A DNA stretch of 25,560 nucleotides, taken from NCBI GenBank assembly GCA_965178525.1, contig CBCXVS010000081.1, positions 1 through 25,560 of the forward strand, read 5' to 3'. Of the stretch, positions 14,693 through 21,691 are shown piece by piece. The position numbers and the translations under genes were made by a program. This stretch comes from CBCXVS01 sp965178525. Lineage in GTDB: Bacteria > Tectomicrobia > Entotheonellia > Entotheonellales > Entotheonellaceae. A model generated the notes under the pieces. It saw only the letters and a program-made list of their open reading frames with translations. It made no database searches and was not told the DNA's origin. Every line of letters starts with the position of its first letter. Positions within the stretch are counted from its first letter, which is position 1.

Positions 14693-15944
14693 CTTTGCCG
14701 ATACCTCGGACATACCAGTCCCGGAGGCGCTCATCGATCAAGTGCTCGGGCAGGAGGAGGCGGGCGCTATCATTCGCCTCGCCGCGGTGCAGCGCCGCCA
14801 CATCCTCTTGGTCGGGGAACCCGGCACCGGGAAGAGCTTGTTAGGACAAGCTATGGCCGAGCTCATCAAGGTGGACAACCCCGAGGATATGCTGGTCTTT
14901 CCAAACGCCCAGGAGCCGAATCGGCCCGAGATTCGGCGGCTCCCGGCCGGACAGGGAGCCGCACGGATTGCCACGCATCGCACGCACGCGCATCGCGCTA
15001 CGCAATCCCTGCGGTTTCTGCTGTGGTTCCTGACCGTCGCGGTCGTGTTAGTGAGCGGGTATTTTGCCCTGCGGGAAGGATCGGCAGTATATCTTGTCGG
15101 CGGCGTTTTAGGCATCGCCTTCGTCTTCTGGTTTCGGCGTCACCTCACACCCTCGCCCACGGCAACCGTACCGAAATTGTTGGTGCAGCATCCTGCCGAA
15201 CAAGCGCCGTTCGTCGATGCGACCGGGCTGCATGCGGGTGCGTTGTTGGGTGATGTGCGGCATGATCCATACCAATCGGGCGGGGTGGAAACGCCGCCGC
15301 ACCACTTGGTTGAAGCCGGCGCCATTCATCGGGCACACGGCGGTGTCCTGTATATCGACGAAGTGTCGTTGCTCGGTATGGATGCCCAGCATCACCTCCT
15401 CACCGCGATGCAAGAGCACCAATTTGCCGTGACGGGCCGCAGCCCCGGATCGAGTGGTACCATGGTCCACACCGAGCCGGTCCCGTGTGATTTCGTGTTG
15501 GTACTCGCTGGCAACATCGAGGACCTCGAGCACATTCATCCGGCCTTGCGCTCCCGCATACGCGGCTATGGCTATGAGATCTATACGCATGCCGTCATGG
15601 CGGACACGCCGGAGCAACATCGCCTCCTCGCCCGTCTGGTGGCGCAGGAAATCCGGCGCGATGGCAAAATCCCCCATTGCAGTGCGAGCGGTGTTGACGC
15701 CGTGATCGAAGCCGCGCGGCAGCGGGCTGGCGTGCCGGGCAAGCTGAGTTGCCGCTTCCGCGAATTGGGTGGCTTGATTCGTACTGCTGGCGATATTGCC
15801 ACGCAGGAAGGGGCGCTGTTGATCGACGCTCGCCATGTCTGGCAAGCCATGAAATGGAGTTTACCGATCGAAGAACAGATGAATGCGGAATGCGGAATGC
15901 GGAATGGAGAAAAGAAAAGCATGAAGAGCGGGGAGAGTGAGTGA
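14685..15944 (+). CDS. Membrane-anchored LonB-like AAA+ ATPase lacking the protease domain
   Basis: A 419-residue ATPase closely resembling the ATPase part of archaeal-type LonB. DTSDIPVPEALIDQVLGQEEA opens the domain. Walker A GEPGTGKS is at about 44-51 and is followed by LVFPNAQEPNRPEIRRLPAG. Two membrane helices (about 108-127 and 132-150) are inserted in the fold as in LonB. Then come GGVLYIDEVSLL (Walker B, about 219-229), LVLAGN (sensor 1) and ALRSRIRGYGYEIY (arginine finger). It stops after VWQAMKWSLPIEEQ where LonB would continue into the Ser-Lys protease domain, so it cannot be a Lon protease. GTG 14685 with GAGGAG seven bases upstream is chosen; upstream codons overlap the preceding gene. 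The last 20 residues (NAECGMRNGEKK) come from a heptamer repeat. It may act as an ATP-driven partner of the adjacent cobalt proteins or of chelation. Confidence 0.82.
   Translation: MYSFADTSDIPVPEALIDQVLGQEEAGAIIRLAAVQRRHILLVGEPGTGKSLLGQAMAELIKVDNPEDMLVFPNAQEPNRPEIRRLPAGQGAARIATHRTHAHRATQSLRFLLWFLTVAVVLVSGYFALREGSAVYLVGGVLGIAFVFWFRRHLTPSPTATVPKLLVQHPAEQAPFVDATGLHAGALLGDVRHDPYQSGGVETPPHHLVEAGAIHRAHGGVLYIDEVSLLGMDAQHHLLTAMQEHQFAVTGRSPGSSGTMVHTEPVPCDFVLVLAGNIEDLEHIHPALRSRIRGYGYEIYTHAVMADTPEQHRLLARLVAQEIRRDGKIPHCSASGVDAVIEAARQRAGVPGKLSCRFRELGGLIRTAGDIATQEGALLIDARHVWQAMKWSLPIEEQMNAECGMRNGEKKSMKSGESE
15881..15907 (+). repeat. GAATGCG heptamer array at the ATPase 3' end
   Basis: Nearly four tandem copies of GAATGCG are translated as NAECGMRN in the ATPase tail. 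Because seven is not a multiple of three, three repeat units encode one 7-residue peptide period. Confidence 0.85.
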
Positions 15945-16549
15945 TGCAGGAGGATACGGGCGAACGGCATCGGGAAAAGGCGGCGATTCGACAGGCGTCT
16001 TACCAGCGCAAGAAGGAGAGTGCGACCGAGGAAAAGGGATTAATTATTGTCAACACCGGACCTGGGAAGGGCAAGACGACGGCCTCGCTCGGCCTGGCCT
16101 TCCGCGCTTTAGGCCAGGGGATGAAAGTCGGGATCGTCCAGTTCATCAAAGGCGCCATTCCAACGGGCGAAGCGGCACTGGCGAAACAACTTGACTTGCC
16201 TATCGAAATGTATACCCTGGGCGATGGATTTACTTGGAACACGCAGAACCGCGCACAGGATATCGCGACGGCGCAGAAAGGCTGGGAACAAGCCGTCAAG
16301 CTGTTGCGCGATCCGTCGTTCGACATGGTCATCCTGGATGAGTTGAATATTGTTCTACGCTATGACTACCTGCCCTTGGAGGATGTGCTCGAAGAGTTGC
16401 GCCATAAGCGTGATATGCTACATGTCGTCGTGACCGGGCGCAATGCGAAGGATGCCTTGATCGAGATGGCGGATTTGGTCACCGAGATGAAAATCGTCAA
16501 ACACCCCTACAAAGCGGGTATTAAAGCACAAAAGGGCGTCGAATTTTGA
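15944..16549 (+). CDS. cobO: Corrinoid adenosyltransferase CobO/BtuR
   Basis: Transfers the 5'-deoxyadenosyl group of ATP to Co(I) of corrinoids, producing adenosylated intermediates needed by CbiP and CbiB. The unusual P-loop GPGKGKTT is at 39-46. The family blocks GDGFTWNTQNR, MVILDELNIVLRYDYL and the C-terminal KHPYKAGIKAQKGVEF are all present. ATG 15944 overlaps the ATPase stop (TGATG) and follows GGGGAGAG; GTG 15941 is in frame but less likely. At 201 residues it is normal for the CobA/CobO/BtuR family, with a charged N-terminal extension as in CobO. It overlaps cbiX by 4 bases. Confidence 0.96.
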   Translation: MQEDTGERHREKAAIRQASYQRKKESATEEKGLIIVNTGPGKGKTTASLGLAFRALGQGMKVGIVQFIKGAIPTGEAALAKQLDLPIEMYTLGDGFTWNTQNRAQDIATAQKGWEQAVKLLRDPSFDMVILDELNIVLRYDYLPLEDVLEELRHKRDMLHVVVTGRNAKDALIEMADLVTEMKIVKHPYKAGIKAQKGVEF

Positions 16550-17502
16550 GCCTGAACCACCTCAGTCATACGATCACGGAACCGGCTATTTTAATCGCTG
16601 GGCACGGCAGCCGGGATACGGAGGGCACGCAGGAATTTCACCGCTTGGTGCATGCCATGACGCACCAGTATCCGTCCCGTATTGTCGAGTGCGGCTTTCT
16701 CGAATTCGCGCAGCCGATCATTCAGGCAGGCGTCGACCGGTGTGTCGAGCGGGGCGCATCGGTGATTGCGGTCCTGCCGGGCATGCTCATGGCCGCTGGG
16801 CACGCGAAGAACGATATTCCGAGCGAAGTGCATGAAGCGCGGCGGCGCTATCCCGACGCGGCCTTTCATTACGGTCGCCACTTGCATCTTCACGCCAATA
16901 TTATCACTCTCTGTACCTTCAAGATCGAGGAAGCGGAGGCGCAGGCGCCGCCTCAGGATCGCCAAGATACGCTGCTCCTTGTGGTCGGACGCGGCAGTAG
17001 CGATCCCGATGCCAATGCCGATGTGCAAAAACTGGCGCGTCTGCTATGGGAAGGCATGGGCTTCGGCTGGGCCGCAACGGCCTATATCGGCGTCACCACG
17101 CCCCTGTTGCCGGAGGCGCTCGAACGCTGTCACCGCATGAGATTTGCCCGCATCATCGTCTTTCCGTTCTTCCTGTTCACGGGTAGACTGGAAAAGCGGA
17201 TTCGGCGTCTCACAACCGAGTTCGCCACTGCCCATCCGGATACCGAGTTTCTTTGTGCCCCGTATCTCAACGTGCATCCGCTCCTCGTCGACGTCTTTGT
17301 GGAGCGGTCCGAGGAAGCCGTGCGCGGCAGTCCGAACATGAACTGCGAACTCTGCAAGTACCGTGTGCAGCTGCCGGGCTTTGCGGAGGCCGTGGGGCAA
17401 CCGCAGTCCGGTCACCATCATCATGTGCGGGGTATTGGGCAAGATGAGCCCGGACACCACCCCCATGGCAGTCATCATCATGACCATCACCACCACCATT
17501 GA
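16546..17502 (+). CDS. cbiX: Sirohydrochlorin cobaltochelatase CbiX, long form with MxCxxC and His tail
   Basis: Inserts Co(II) into sirohydrochlorin, the entry step of anaerobic B12 synthesis. ILIAGHGSRDTEG gives the metal-binding His (H20). GMLMAAGHAKNDIPSEV is the second conserved His block of the N-terminal half, and LLVVGRGSSDPDAN starts the second half. The C-terminus holds MNCELC (265-270), matching the MXCXXC motif of Bacillus megaterium-type CbiX, where it carries an Fe-S centre. A tail of 15 His in about 30 residues follows, probably a cobalt store or sensor. The start is TTG 16546, overlapping the cobO stop as TTGA; no ATG occurs until well inside the fold. At 318 residues it is the long form. 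Confidence 0.95.
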   Translation: MSLNHLSHTITEPAILIAGHGSRDTEGTQEFHRLVHAMTHQYPSRIVECGFLEFAQPIIQAGVDRCVERGASVIAVLPGMLMAAGHAKNDIPSEVHEARRRYPDAAFHYGRHLHLHANIITLCTFKIEEAEAQAPPQDRQDTLLLVVGRGSSDPDANADVQKLARLLWEGMGFGWAATAYIGVTTPLLPEALERCHRMRFARIIVFPFFLFTGRLEKRIRRLTTEFATAHPDTEFLCAPYLNVHPLLVDVFVERSEEAVRGSPNMNCELCKYRVQLPGFAEAVGQPQSGHHHHVRGIGQDEPGHHPHGSHHHDHHHHH

Positions 17503-17529
17503 GCGGACGGGCGTAGGGAGAGCGGGTGG

Positions 17530-18297
17530 ATGAGCAGCAGTAAAGTGTATCTCGTCGGTGCGGGACCGGGAGCGGTGGATTTACTCACGGTGCGGGCGGT
17601 CAACACACTTGCCCGTGCCGAGATCGTTTTTCATGACGCCCTTATCAACAAGGAAATCCTCGACTACTGTTCCCCAGGATGTGTCGTCGTTCCCGTTGGC
17701 ACACGGGGCGGCTTCCGGGTACCGAAGCGCCAGGAACGCATCCACCAACAGCTTGCCAACGCCGCGGCCCAATACACGACGATTGTCCGTCTCAAGGGTG
17801 GCGACCCCTGTGTCTTCGGCCGCGGTGGGGAAGAGATGGAGTTCCTCACGGCGCATGGCATTCCCTGGGAGGTCGTTCCGGGTATAAGCACTGGTATAGG
17901 CGGGCTATCGCTGCTCGGCCTACCGGTCACTCATCGCGATCTGTCGTCGTCGGTGACGTTGCTCACGGGTAGCCGCATGGCCTCCGGCGCTTTCGAGGAT
18001 CTGCCCCTGTCGTCGCCTTTAGTGTCGTCCCAGACGCTGGTTTTCTATATGCCGTTCACCCATGTGGCGGCCATTGCCAGCCGGCTCATCGAGCATGGGA
18101 TGCCGCCGGCAACGCCGGCGATGTGCGTCTCCTGGCTCTCTTATCCGCAGCAAACGCTGGTTACCGCTCCATTATCGCAACTCAGCGAGATCGTGGCCGG
18201 CTCGGCTCTAGAGCCTCCCTCTCTGATGGTCGTGGGCGACGTGGTTGGCTTCTGGAAGCGCCTGCAAACGCGTGACGGCGCGGTGGAGGACGTATGA
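17530..18297 (+). CDS. cobA: Uroporphyrinogen-III C-methyltransferase CobA (SUMT)
   Basis: Methylates uroporphyrinogen III at C2 and C7 with S-adenosylmethionine to give precorrin-2, which after oxidation to sirohydrochlorin is the CbiX substrate. VYLVGAGPGAVDLLTVRA at the N-terminus is the SAM-binding signature of tetrapyrrole methylases. VRLKGGDPCVFGRGGEE and VVPGISTGIGG are the SUMT-specific blocks. At 255 residues it is a stand-alone form with no CysG-type dehydrogenase/chelatase domain. GGGAGAG precedes the ATG, and its stop overlaps the cbiL start as ATGA. A separate precorrin-2 dehydrogenase is not seen in the window. Confidence 0.95.
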   Translation: MSSSKVYLVGAGPGAVDLLTVRAVNTLARAEIVFHDALINKEILDYCSPGCVVVPVGTRGGFRVPKRQERIHQQLANAAAQYTTIVRLKGGDPCVFGRGGEEMEFLTAHGIPWEVVPGISTGIGGLSLLGLPVTHRDLSSSVTLLTGSRMASGAFEDLPLSSPLVSSQTLVFYMPFTHVAAIASRLIEHGMPPATPAMCVSWLSYPQQTLVTAPLSQLSEIVAGSALEPPSLMVVGDVVGFWKRLQTRDGAVEDV

Positions 18298-19040
18298 GTG
18301 ACACCACGCTCGGCACATTTTACGGGGTCGGCGTTGGCCCAGGTGATCCGGAATTGCTGACGCAGAAGGCCGTCCGTATTCTGAGCGAAGTCGATTGGAT
18401 TTGGTACCCTGCCGAAGCACACGGCGGCCCCAGCTTCTCGCAGCGCATTATCGCGCCGCTCGGTTTGCCTGAGGCCAAGTGCCAAGCCGTGTACATGGGC
18501 ATGTCCCGCGACCGCACCGGTGACCTGCAGACCTACGAGTCTGCCGTGGATGACATTGCCCAGGAAGTGCGCCAGGGCAAATCCGTGGCCTGGATCACCC
18601 AGGGCGACCCCTTGTTCTACAGCACGTTCATTCATCTATACGAACAAATGCAGAGCCGGTTTCCCGAGATCCCGATTGAGATCGTGCCGGCCGTCACCTC
18701 CACGAGTGCGGCGGCAGCGCTGGCTGGGATACCGGTGTCGCGCTTGAACGAAAAAGTCGCGGTGCTTCCTGCCATATACGGACTTGAGGAGCTGGCAACA
18801 CTCTTGGACGGGTTTGCTACCGTTTTCTTGATGAAAGTCAACCGTGTTTTCGACCAGTTACTCGACGTGCTGCACGCCATGCCGTATCCGGTGCATGCCG
18901 TTTATGTGGAAAAGGTCGGGACGCCGGACGAACGTTTGGTAACCGATCTGGAAACGCTGCGCGGGCAAACATTACCCTATTTTTCACTTGTCCTCGTACG
19001 CAGGACAAATGCGGAATGCGGAATGCGGAATGCGGAATGA
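18294..19040 (+). CDS. cbiL: Cobalt-factor II C20-methyltransferase CbiL
   Basis: Adds the C20 methyl group to cobalt-factor II, giving cobalt-factor III. The SAM-binding motif VGVGPGDPELLTQKAVRIL is at the N-terminus. WITQGDPLFYSTFIHLYEQM and VPAVTSTSAAAALAGIPVS are family blocks. ATG 18294 overlaps the cobA stop (ATGA). The last 10 residues (TNAECGMRNAE) are encoded by a heptamer array that also runs into the start of cbiH; the natural domain ends near FSLVLVRR. Assignment as CbiL and not CobI rests on the anaerobic gene set around it. Confidence 0.94.
   Translation: MSDTTLGTFYGVGVGPGDPELLTQKAVRILSEVDWIWYPAEAHGGPSFSQRIIAPLGLPEAKCQAVYMGMSRDRTGDLQTYESAVDDIAQEVRQGKSVAWITQGDPLFYSTFIHLYEQMQSRFPEIPIEIVPAVTSTSAAAALAGIPVSRLNEKVAVLPAIYGLEELATLLDGFATVFLMKVNRVFDQLLDVLHAMPYPVHAVYVEKVGTPDERLVTDLETLRGQTLPYFSLVLVRRTNAECGMRNAE
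19009..19039 (+). repeat. ATGCGGA heptamer array across the cbiL/cbiH junction
   Basis: Four tandem ATGCGGA units then ATG. The array forms the C-terminus of CbiL in one frame. In the frame of cbiH it offers alternative start codons (ATG 19016, 19037, 19040), each preceded by GCGGA, which resembles a ribosome binding site. Confidence 0.88.
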
Positions 19041-19792
19041 TGGGAAAGATTTTTGTGATTGGGCTGGGGCCGGGTGAGCGGGCGATGATGACGGGGCAGG
19101 CACAGGAGGCACTGCGTCAGGCGGATGTGGTCGTCGGCTACGCCGGGTACTTTGCCTGGGTTGAGGAGTTGGTCGAGGGGAAGGCGTGTGTTGCCCTACC
19201 GTTGACGCAGGAGACGGAGCGGGCGCAACTTGCGGTGGAACGTGCCCAGCATGGCGCCACCGTCTGTGTGATTTCCAGCGGCGATGCCGGTATTTACGGG
19301 ATGGCCAGTTTGGTGTTGGAAGTGGCGGAGCAGCGACAGGCTGAAGCGCTTGGTCCTGATGTGGTCGTAGTCCCTGGGGTCTCGGCTATCAATGCTTGTG
19401 CCTCGCTCTTGGGGGCGCCGATCGGACACGATTTTGCCGTTATCAGCCTAAGCGACCTGTTGACGCCGTGGGCCGCGATTGAGAAGCGGTTGCGAGCCGC
19501 GGCTGAAGCTGATTTTGTGACGGTATTACTCAATCCGAAAAGTGTCCGGCGCGATTGGCAATACGGCCAGGCACAAGCCATTTTGGCACAGCACCGCGCC
19601 CCGGACACGCCGGTGGGCGTGGTGCGGAATGCATATCGGCCGGACCAATCGGTTGTCATCACCACGGTGGCCGAGATGGCTGACGCATCCGTCGATATGC
19701 TCACCACCGTCATCGTGGGCAATGCCCACACGCGCCAGTGGCAGTCCCGCATCGTGACGCCCAGGGGGTATGCTGTTGCGAAAACCGGATGA
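19037..19792 (+). CDS. cbiH: Cobalt-precorrin-3 C17-methyltransferase CbiH
   Basis: Methylates C17 and drives ring contraction to give cobalt-precorrin-4. KIFVIGLGPGERAMMTGQAQEAL is the SAM site. VVVGYAGYFAWVEEL, CVISSGDAGIYGMASLVLE and VPGVSAINACASLLGAPIGHDFAVISLSD are characteristic CbiH/CobJ blocks. ATG 19037 (overlapping the cbiL stop as ATGA) or 19040 is preferred; the longer frame from 19016 would only add the repeat-derived residues MRNAECG. At about 251 residues it is the single-domain form without the Fe-S extension seen in some CbiH60-type proteins. Its 3' end overlaps cbiC by 23 bases. Confidence 0.95.
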   Translation: MMGKIFVIGLGPGERAMMTGQAQEALRQADVVVGYAGYFAWVEELVEGKACVALPLTQETERAQLAVERAQHGATVCVISSGDAGIYGMASLVLEVAEQRQAEALGPDVVVVPGVSAINACASLLGAPIGHDFAVISLSDLLTPWAAIEKRLRAAAEADFVTVLLNPKSVRRDWQYGQAQAILAQHRAPDTPVGVVRNAYRPDQSVVITTVAEMADASVDMLTTVIVGNAHTRQWQSRIVTPRGYAVAKTG

Positions 19793-20393
19793 GATTATGG
19801 CGGAAAGTTTCCGCATGATTGATGTGGAGGTGGGTGCGCACGACTTCGATGCGGTGGAATGGCCAGTGGTGCAACGCATCATTCACGCCTCGGGCGATGT
19901 TGACCTCGTCCACGCTGTGCGCTTTCATCGGGATGCCGCGCGGGCCGGCGTCCAGGCCCTGCGTGTTGGCGCGCCCATCGTGAGCGATGTCCAGATGGTC
20001 GCCGCTGGCATTCGGAAGCCACAGCTCACGGCGCTGGGCACTGCCCTACACTGCTTTATCGACACGCCTGACGTCTACGAACAAGCGCAAGCCACCGGGC
20101 AGACGCGGAGCTTCTGTGCCATGCAGAAAGCGATTGTCGAGGTGGGTCCGGCGGTCTACGTCATTGGCAACGCGCCGACGGCGCTGTTGGCGCTCTGTGA
20201 CAGCATTCGCCAAGCCCTGGTGCGCCCGCAGCTCGTGGTGGCTATGCCCGTGGGTTTCGTGTCGGTGGTAGAAAGCAAAGAGCAGGCGCTGACCCTCGAC
20301 GTTCCGGTCATTGCCATTTGTGGACGCAAAGGTGGTAGCGCCGTCGCCACGGCAACCATCAATGCCCTCCTGCTGTTGGCGCAGGGTAAATAA
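19770..20393 (+). CDS. cbiC: Cobalt-precorrin-8 methylmutase CbiC
   Basis: Moves the methyl group from C11 to C12 to give cobyrinic acid. At 207 residues it matches the family. The RIIHASGDVD block places the catalytic His at H39. VGAPIVSDVQMVAAGI, PTALLALCDSI and VGFVSVVESKEQ also match CbiC/CobH. CAGGGGGT precedes ATG 19770, which lies inside the end of cbiH; ATG 19797 is an alternative. The next gene begins 12 bases after the stop. Confidence 0.95.
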   Translation: MLLRKPDEIMAESFRMIDVEVGAHDFDAVEWPVVQRIIHASGDVDLVHAVRFHRDAARAGVQALRVGAPIVSDVQMVAAGIRKPQLTALGTALHCFIDTPDVYEQAQATGQTRSFCAMQKAIVEVGPAVYVIGNAPTALLALCDSIRQALVRPQLVVAMPVGFVSVVESKEQALTLDVPVIAICGRKGGSAVATATINALLLLAQGK

Positions 20394-20404
20394 ATAAGGC
20401 TGGA

Positions 20405-21691
20405 ATGAGGGGCACACACATGCGGAATAAACAAAATTCTTCCGCATTCCGCATTCCGCATTCCGCATTCCGCATTCCGCTAGTCGTGATCGGCATCGGC
20501 CACGACGGCCCAGCCGGGTTGACCCAAGAGGCCCGAGAACACATCGCCCAGGCCCAGGTTCTAGCGGGCGGCAAGCGGCATCTGGCATTTTTCCCCGACT
20601 GGCAGGGGGAAAGACACGTCATTGGCGCCAATCCGGGCGATGTCGTGCGGCAACTCAAGGCCATCTATCAGCAGCGCAAGACCGTGGTTCTGGCTTCCGG
20701 GGATCCGTTGTTCTATGGCATTGGGCGGCTTCTGACCGAGCATTTCCCCAACGATGCGTTGCACTTTCTGCCACAGGTGAGTGCGGTACAATTGGCTTTT
20801 GCGCGCATCAAAACCAGTTGGCACGATGCCCAGGTCGTCAGCCTGCATGGCCGCCCCATGCAGACGCTCTTGCCTGCGTTGCACCAGCGCGCGGCGAAAA
20901 TCGCGCTGCTTACCGATGCGGCCAATCACCCGGCGGCAGTGGCGCGTTGGCTCCTGGATCATTATGGTGGCGACTATACGATCTGGGTCTGCGAAGCCCT
21001 TGGCGGCCCGGACGAACGCGTGACGCAGTGGACGTTGCCGAGCATCTTGGGGCAATCCTTTTCGCCGTTAAATGTGACGGTTTTGTTGCGGCAGGAAGCC
21101 GCACCGATGCCGGAAGCCATACCGTTACTCGGTGTGCCCGAAAATAAAATTGCCCATCGGGCCGGCATGATCACGAAACGCGACATACGGCTCGTTGCCC
21201 TTGGGTATCTGGTCCTGCACGCGGACGAAGTGTTCTGGGACATTGGCGCCGGCAGCGGCTCCGTAGCGTTGGAAGCGGCGCGTCTAGCGGCATCGTTACA
21301 AGTCTTTGCAATCGAGCGGTCGGCGGCGGCTTTCCAGCACATCGTCGCCAATATTCGTACGTTTGCCCTGCCGAACGTCACCCCGATTTTGGGGGAAGCC
21401 CCAGACGTCTTGGCGGCTTTGCCCGACCCACACGCGGTTTTTCTCGGCGGCAGCGGCGGACGCTTGGCAGAACTCATTCCCGTCATTGTGGAGCGCTTGC
21501 GCCAGGGTGGCCGTATCGTGATGAATTGCATCACCCTCGAACATTTCAGTTTGGCATGGGAACGCCTCAGCGCCCACGGCCTGCAGGTGGATGCCACCGC
21601 TATCCAGCTCTCGCACACCCAGCCGCTCGGCACGTTGCACCGCTTTGCGTCCGATAGTCCTCTATTCATTGTACAGGCATATAAAATATGA
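20405..21691 (+). CDS. cbiET: Fused cobalt-precorrin-6B/7 methyltransferase CbiET
   Basis: A two-domain enzyme. The N-terminal CbiE part (LVVIGIGHDGPAGLTQEA, then VLASGDPLFYGIG) methylates C5. The C-terminal CbiT part methylates C15 and decarboxylates the C12 acetate. CbiT shows ITKRDIRLVAL and the SAM loop WDIGAGSGSVALEAARL (about 278-294). At 428 residues it equals the fused CobL-like form. The first 30 residues (MRGTHMRNKQ, then SAFRIPHSAFRIP) are written by a heptamer array, and the conserved fold starts only at about residue 32. ATG 20405 is the likely start, with ATG 20420 or an internal GTG as alternatives. It ends overlapping cbiG as ATGA. Confidence 0.95.
   Translation: MRGTHMRNKQNSSAFRIPHSAFRIPLVVIGIGHDGPAGLTQEAREHIAQAQVLAGGKRHLAFFPDWQGERHVIGANPGDVVRQLKAIYQQRKTVVLASGDPLFYGIGRLLTEHFPNDALHFLPQVSAVQLAFARIKTSWHDAQVVSLHGRPMQTLLPALHQRAAKIALLTDAANHPAAVARWLLDHYGGDYTIWVCEALGGPDERVTQWTLPSILGQSFSPLNVTVLLRQEAAPMPEAIPLLGVPENKIAHRAGMITKRDIRLVALGYLVLHADEVFWDIGAGSGSVALEAARLAASLQVFAIERSAAAFQHIVANIRTFALPNVTPILGEAPDVLAALPDPHAVFLGGSGGRLAELIPVIVERLRQGGRIVMNCITLEHFSLAWERLSAHGLQVDATAIQLSHTQPLGTLHRFASDSPLFIVQAYKI
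20421..20480. repeat. TCCGCAT heptamer array with an inverted unit in the cbiET 5' end
   Basis: TCCGCAT is repeated about 5.7 times (20441-20480), the reverse complement of the GCGGAAT arrays at 15.9 and 19.0 kb. One forward unit TGCGGAA (20421-20427) lies just upstream and can pair with TTCCGCA (20440-20446) over a 12-base loop. It is translated as the N-terminal SAFRIPH repeat of CbiET. Confidence 0.88.

Noticed and set aside
14093..14734. 213-codon minus-strand frame antisense to the FixH-like gene
   Set aside because: The plus-strand frame has a signal peptide, membrane helices, a ribosome binding site and operon overlap; the antisense frame has none of these.
15881..20480. Short tandem units considered as CRISPR repeats
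   Set aside because: The 7-base units are directly adjacent with no unique spacers and lie in coding ends, so they are tandem repeats and not a CRISPR array.
20974..21669. 231-codon minus-strand frame antisense to the CbiT domain
   Set aside because: The opposite strand encodes the SAM-binding loop and other conserved CbiT residues; the antisense product shows no family features.
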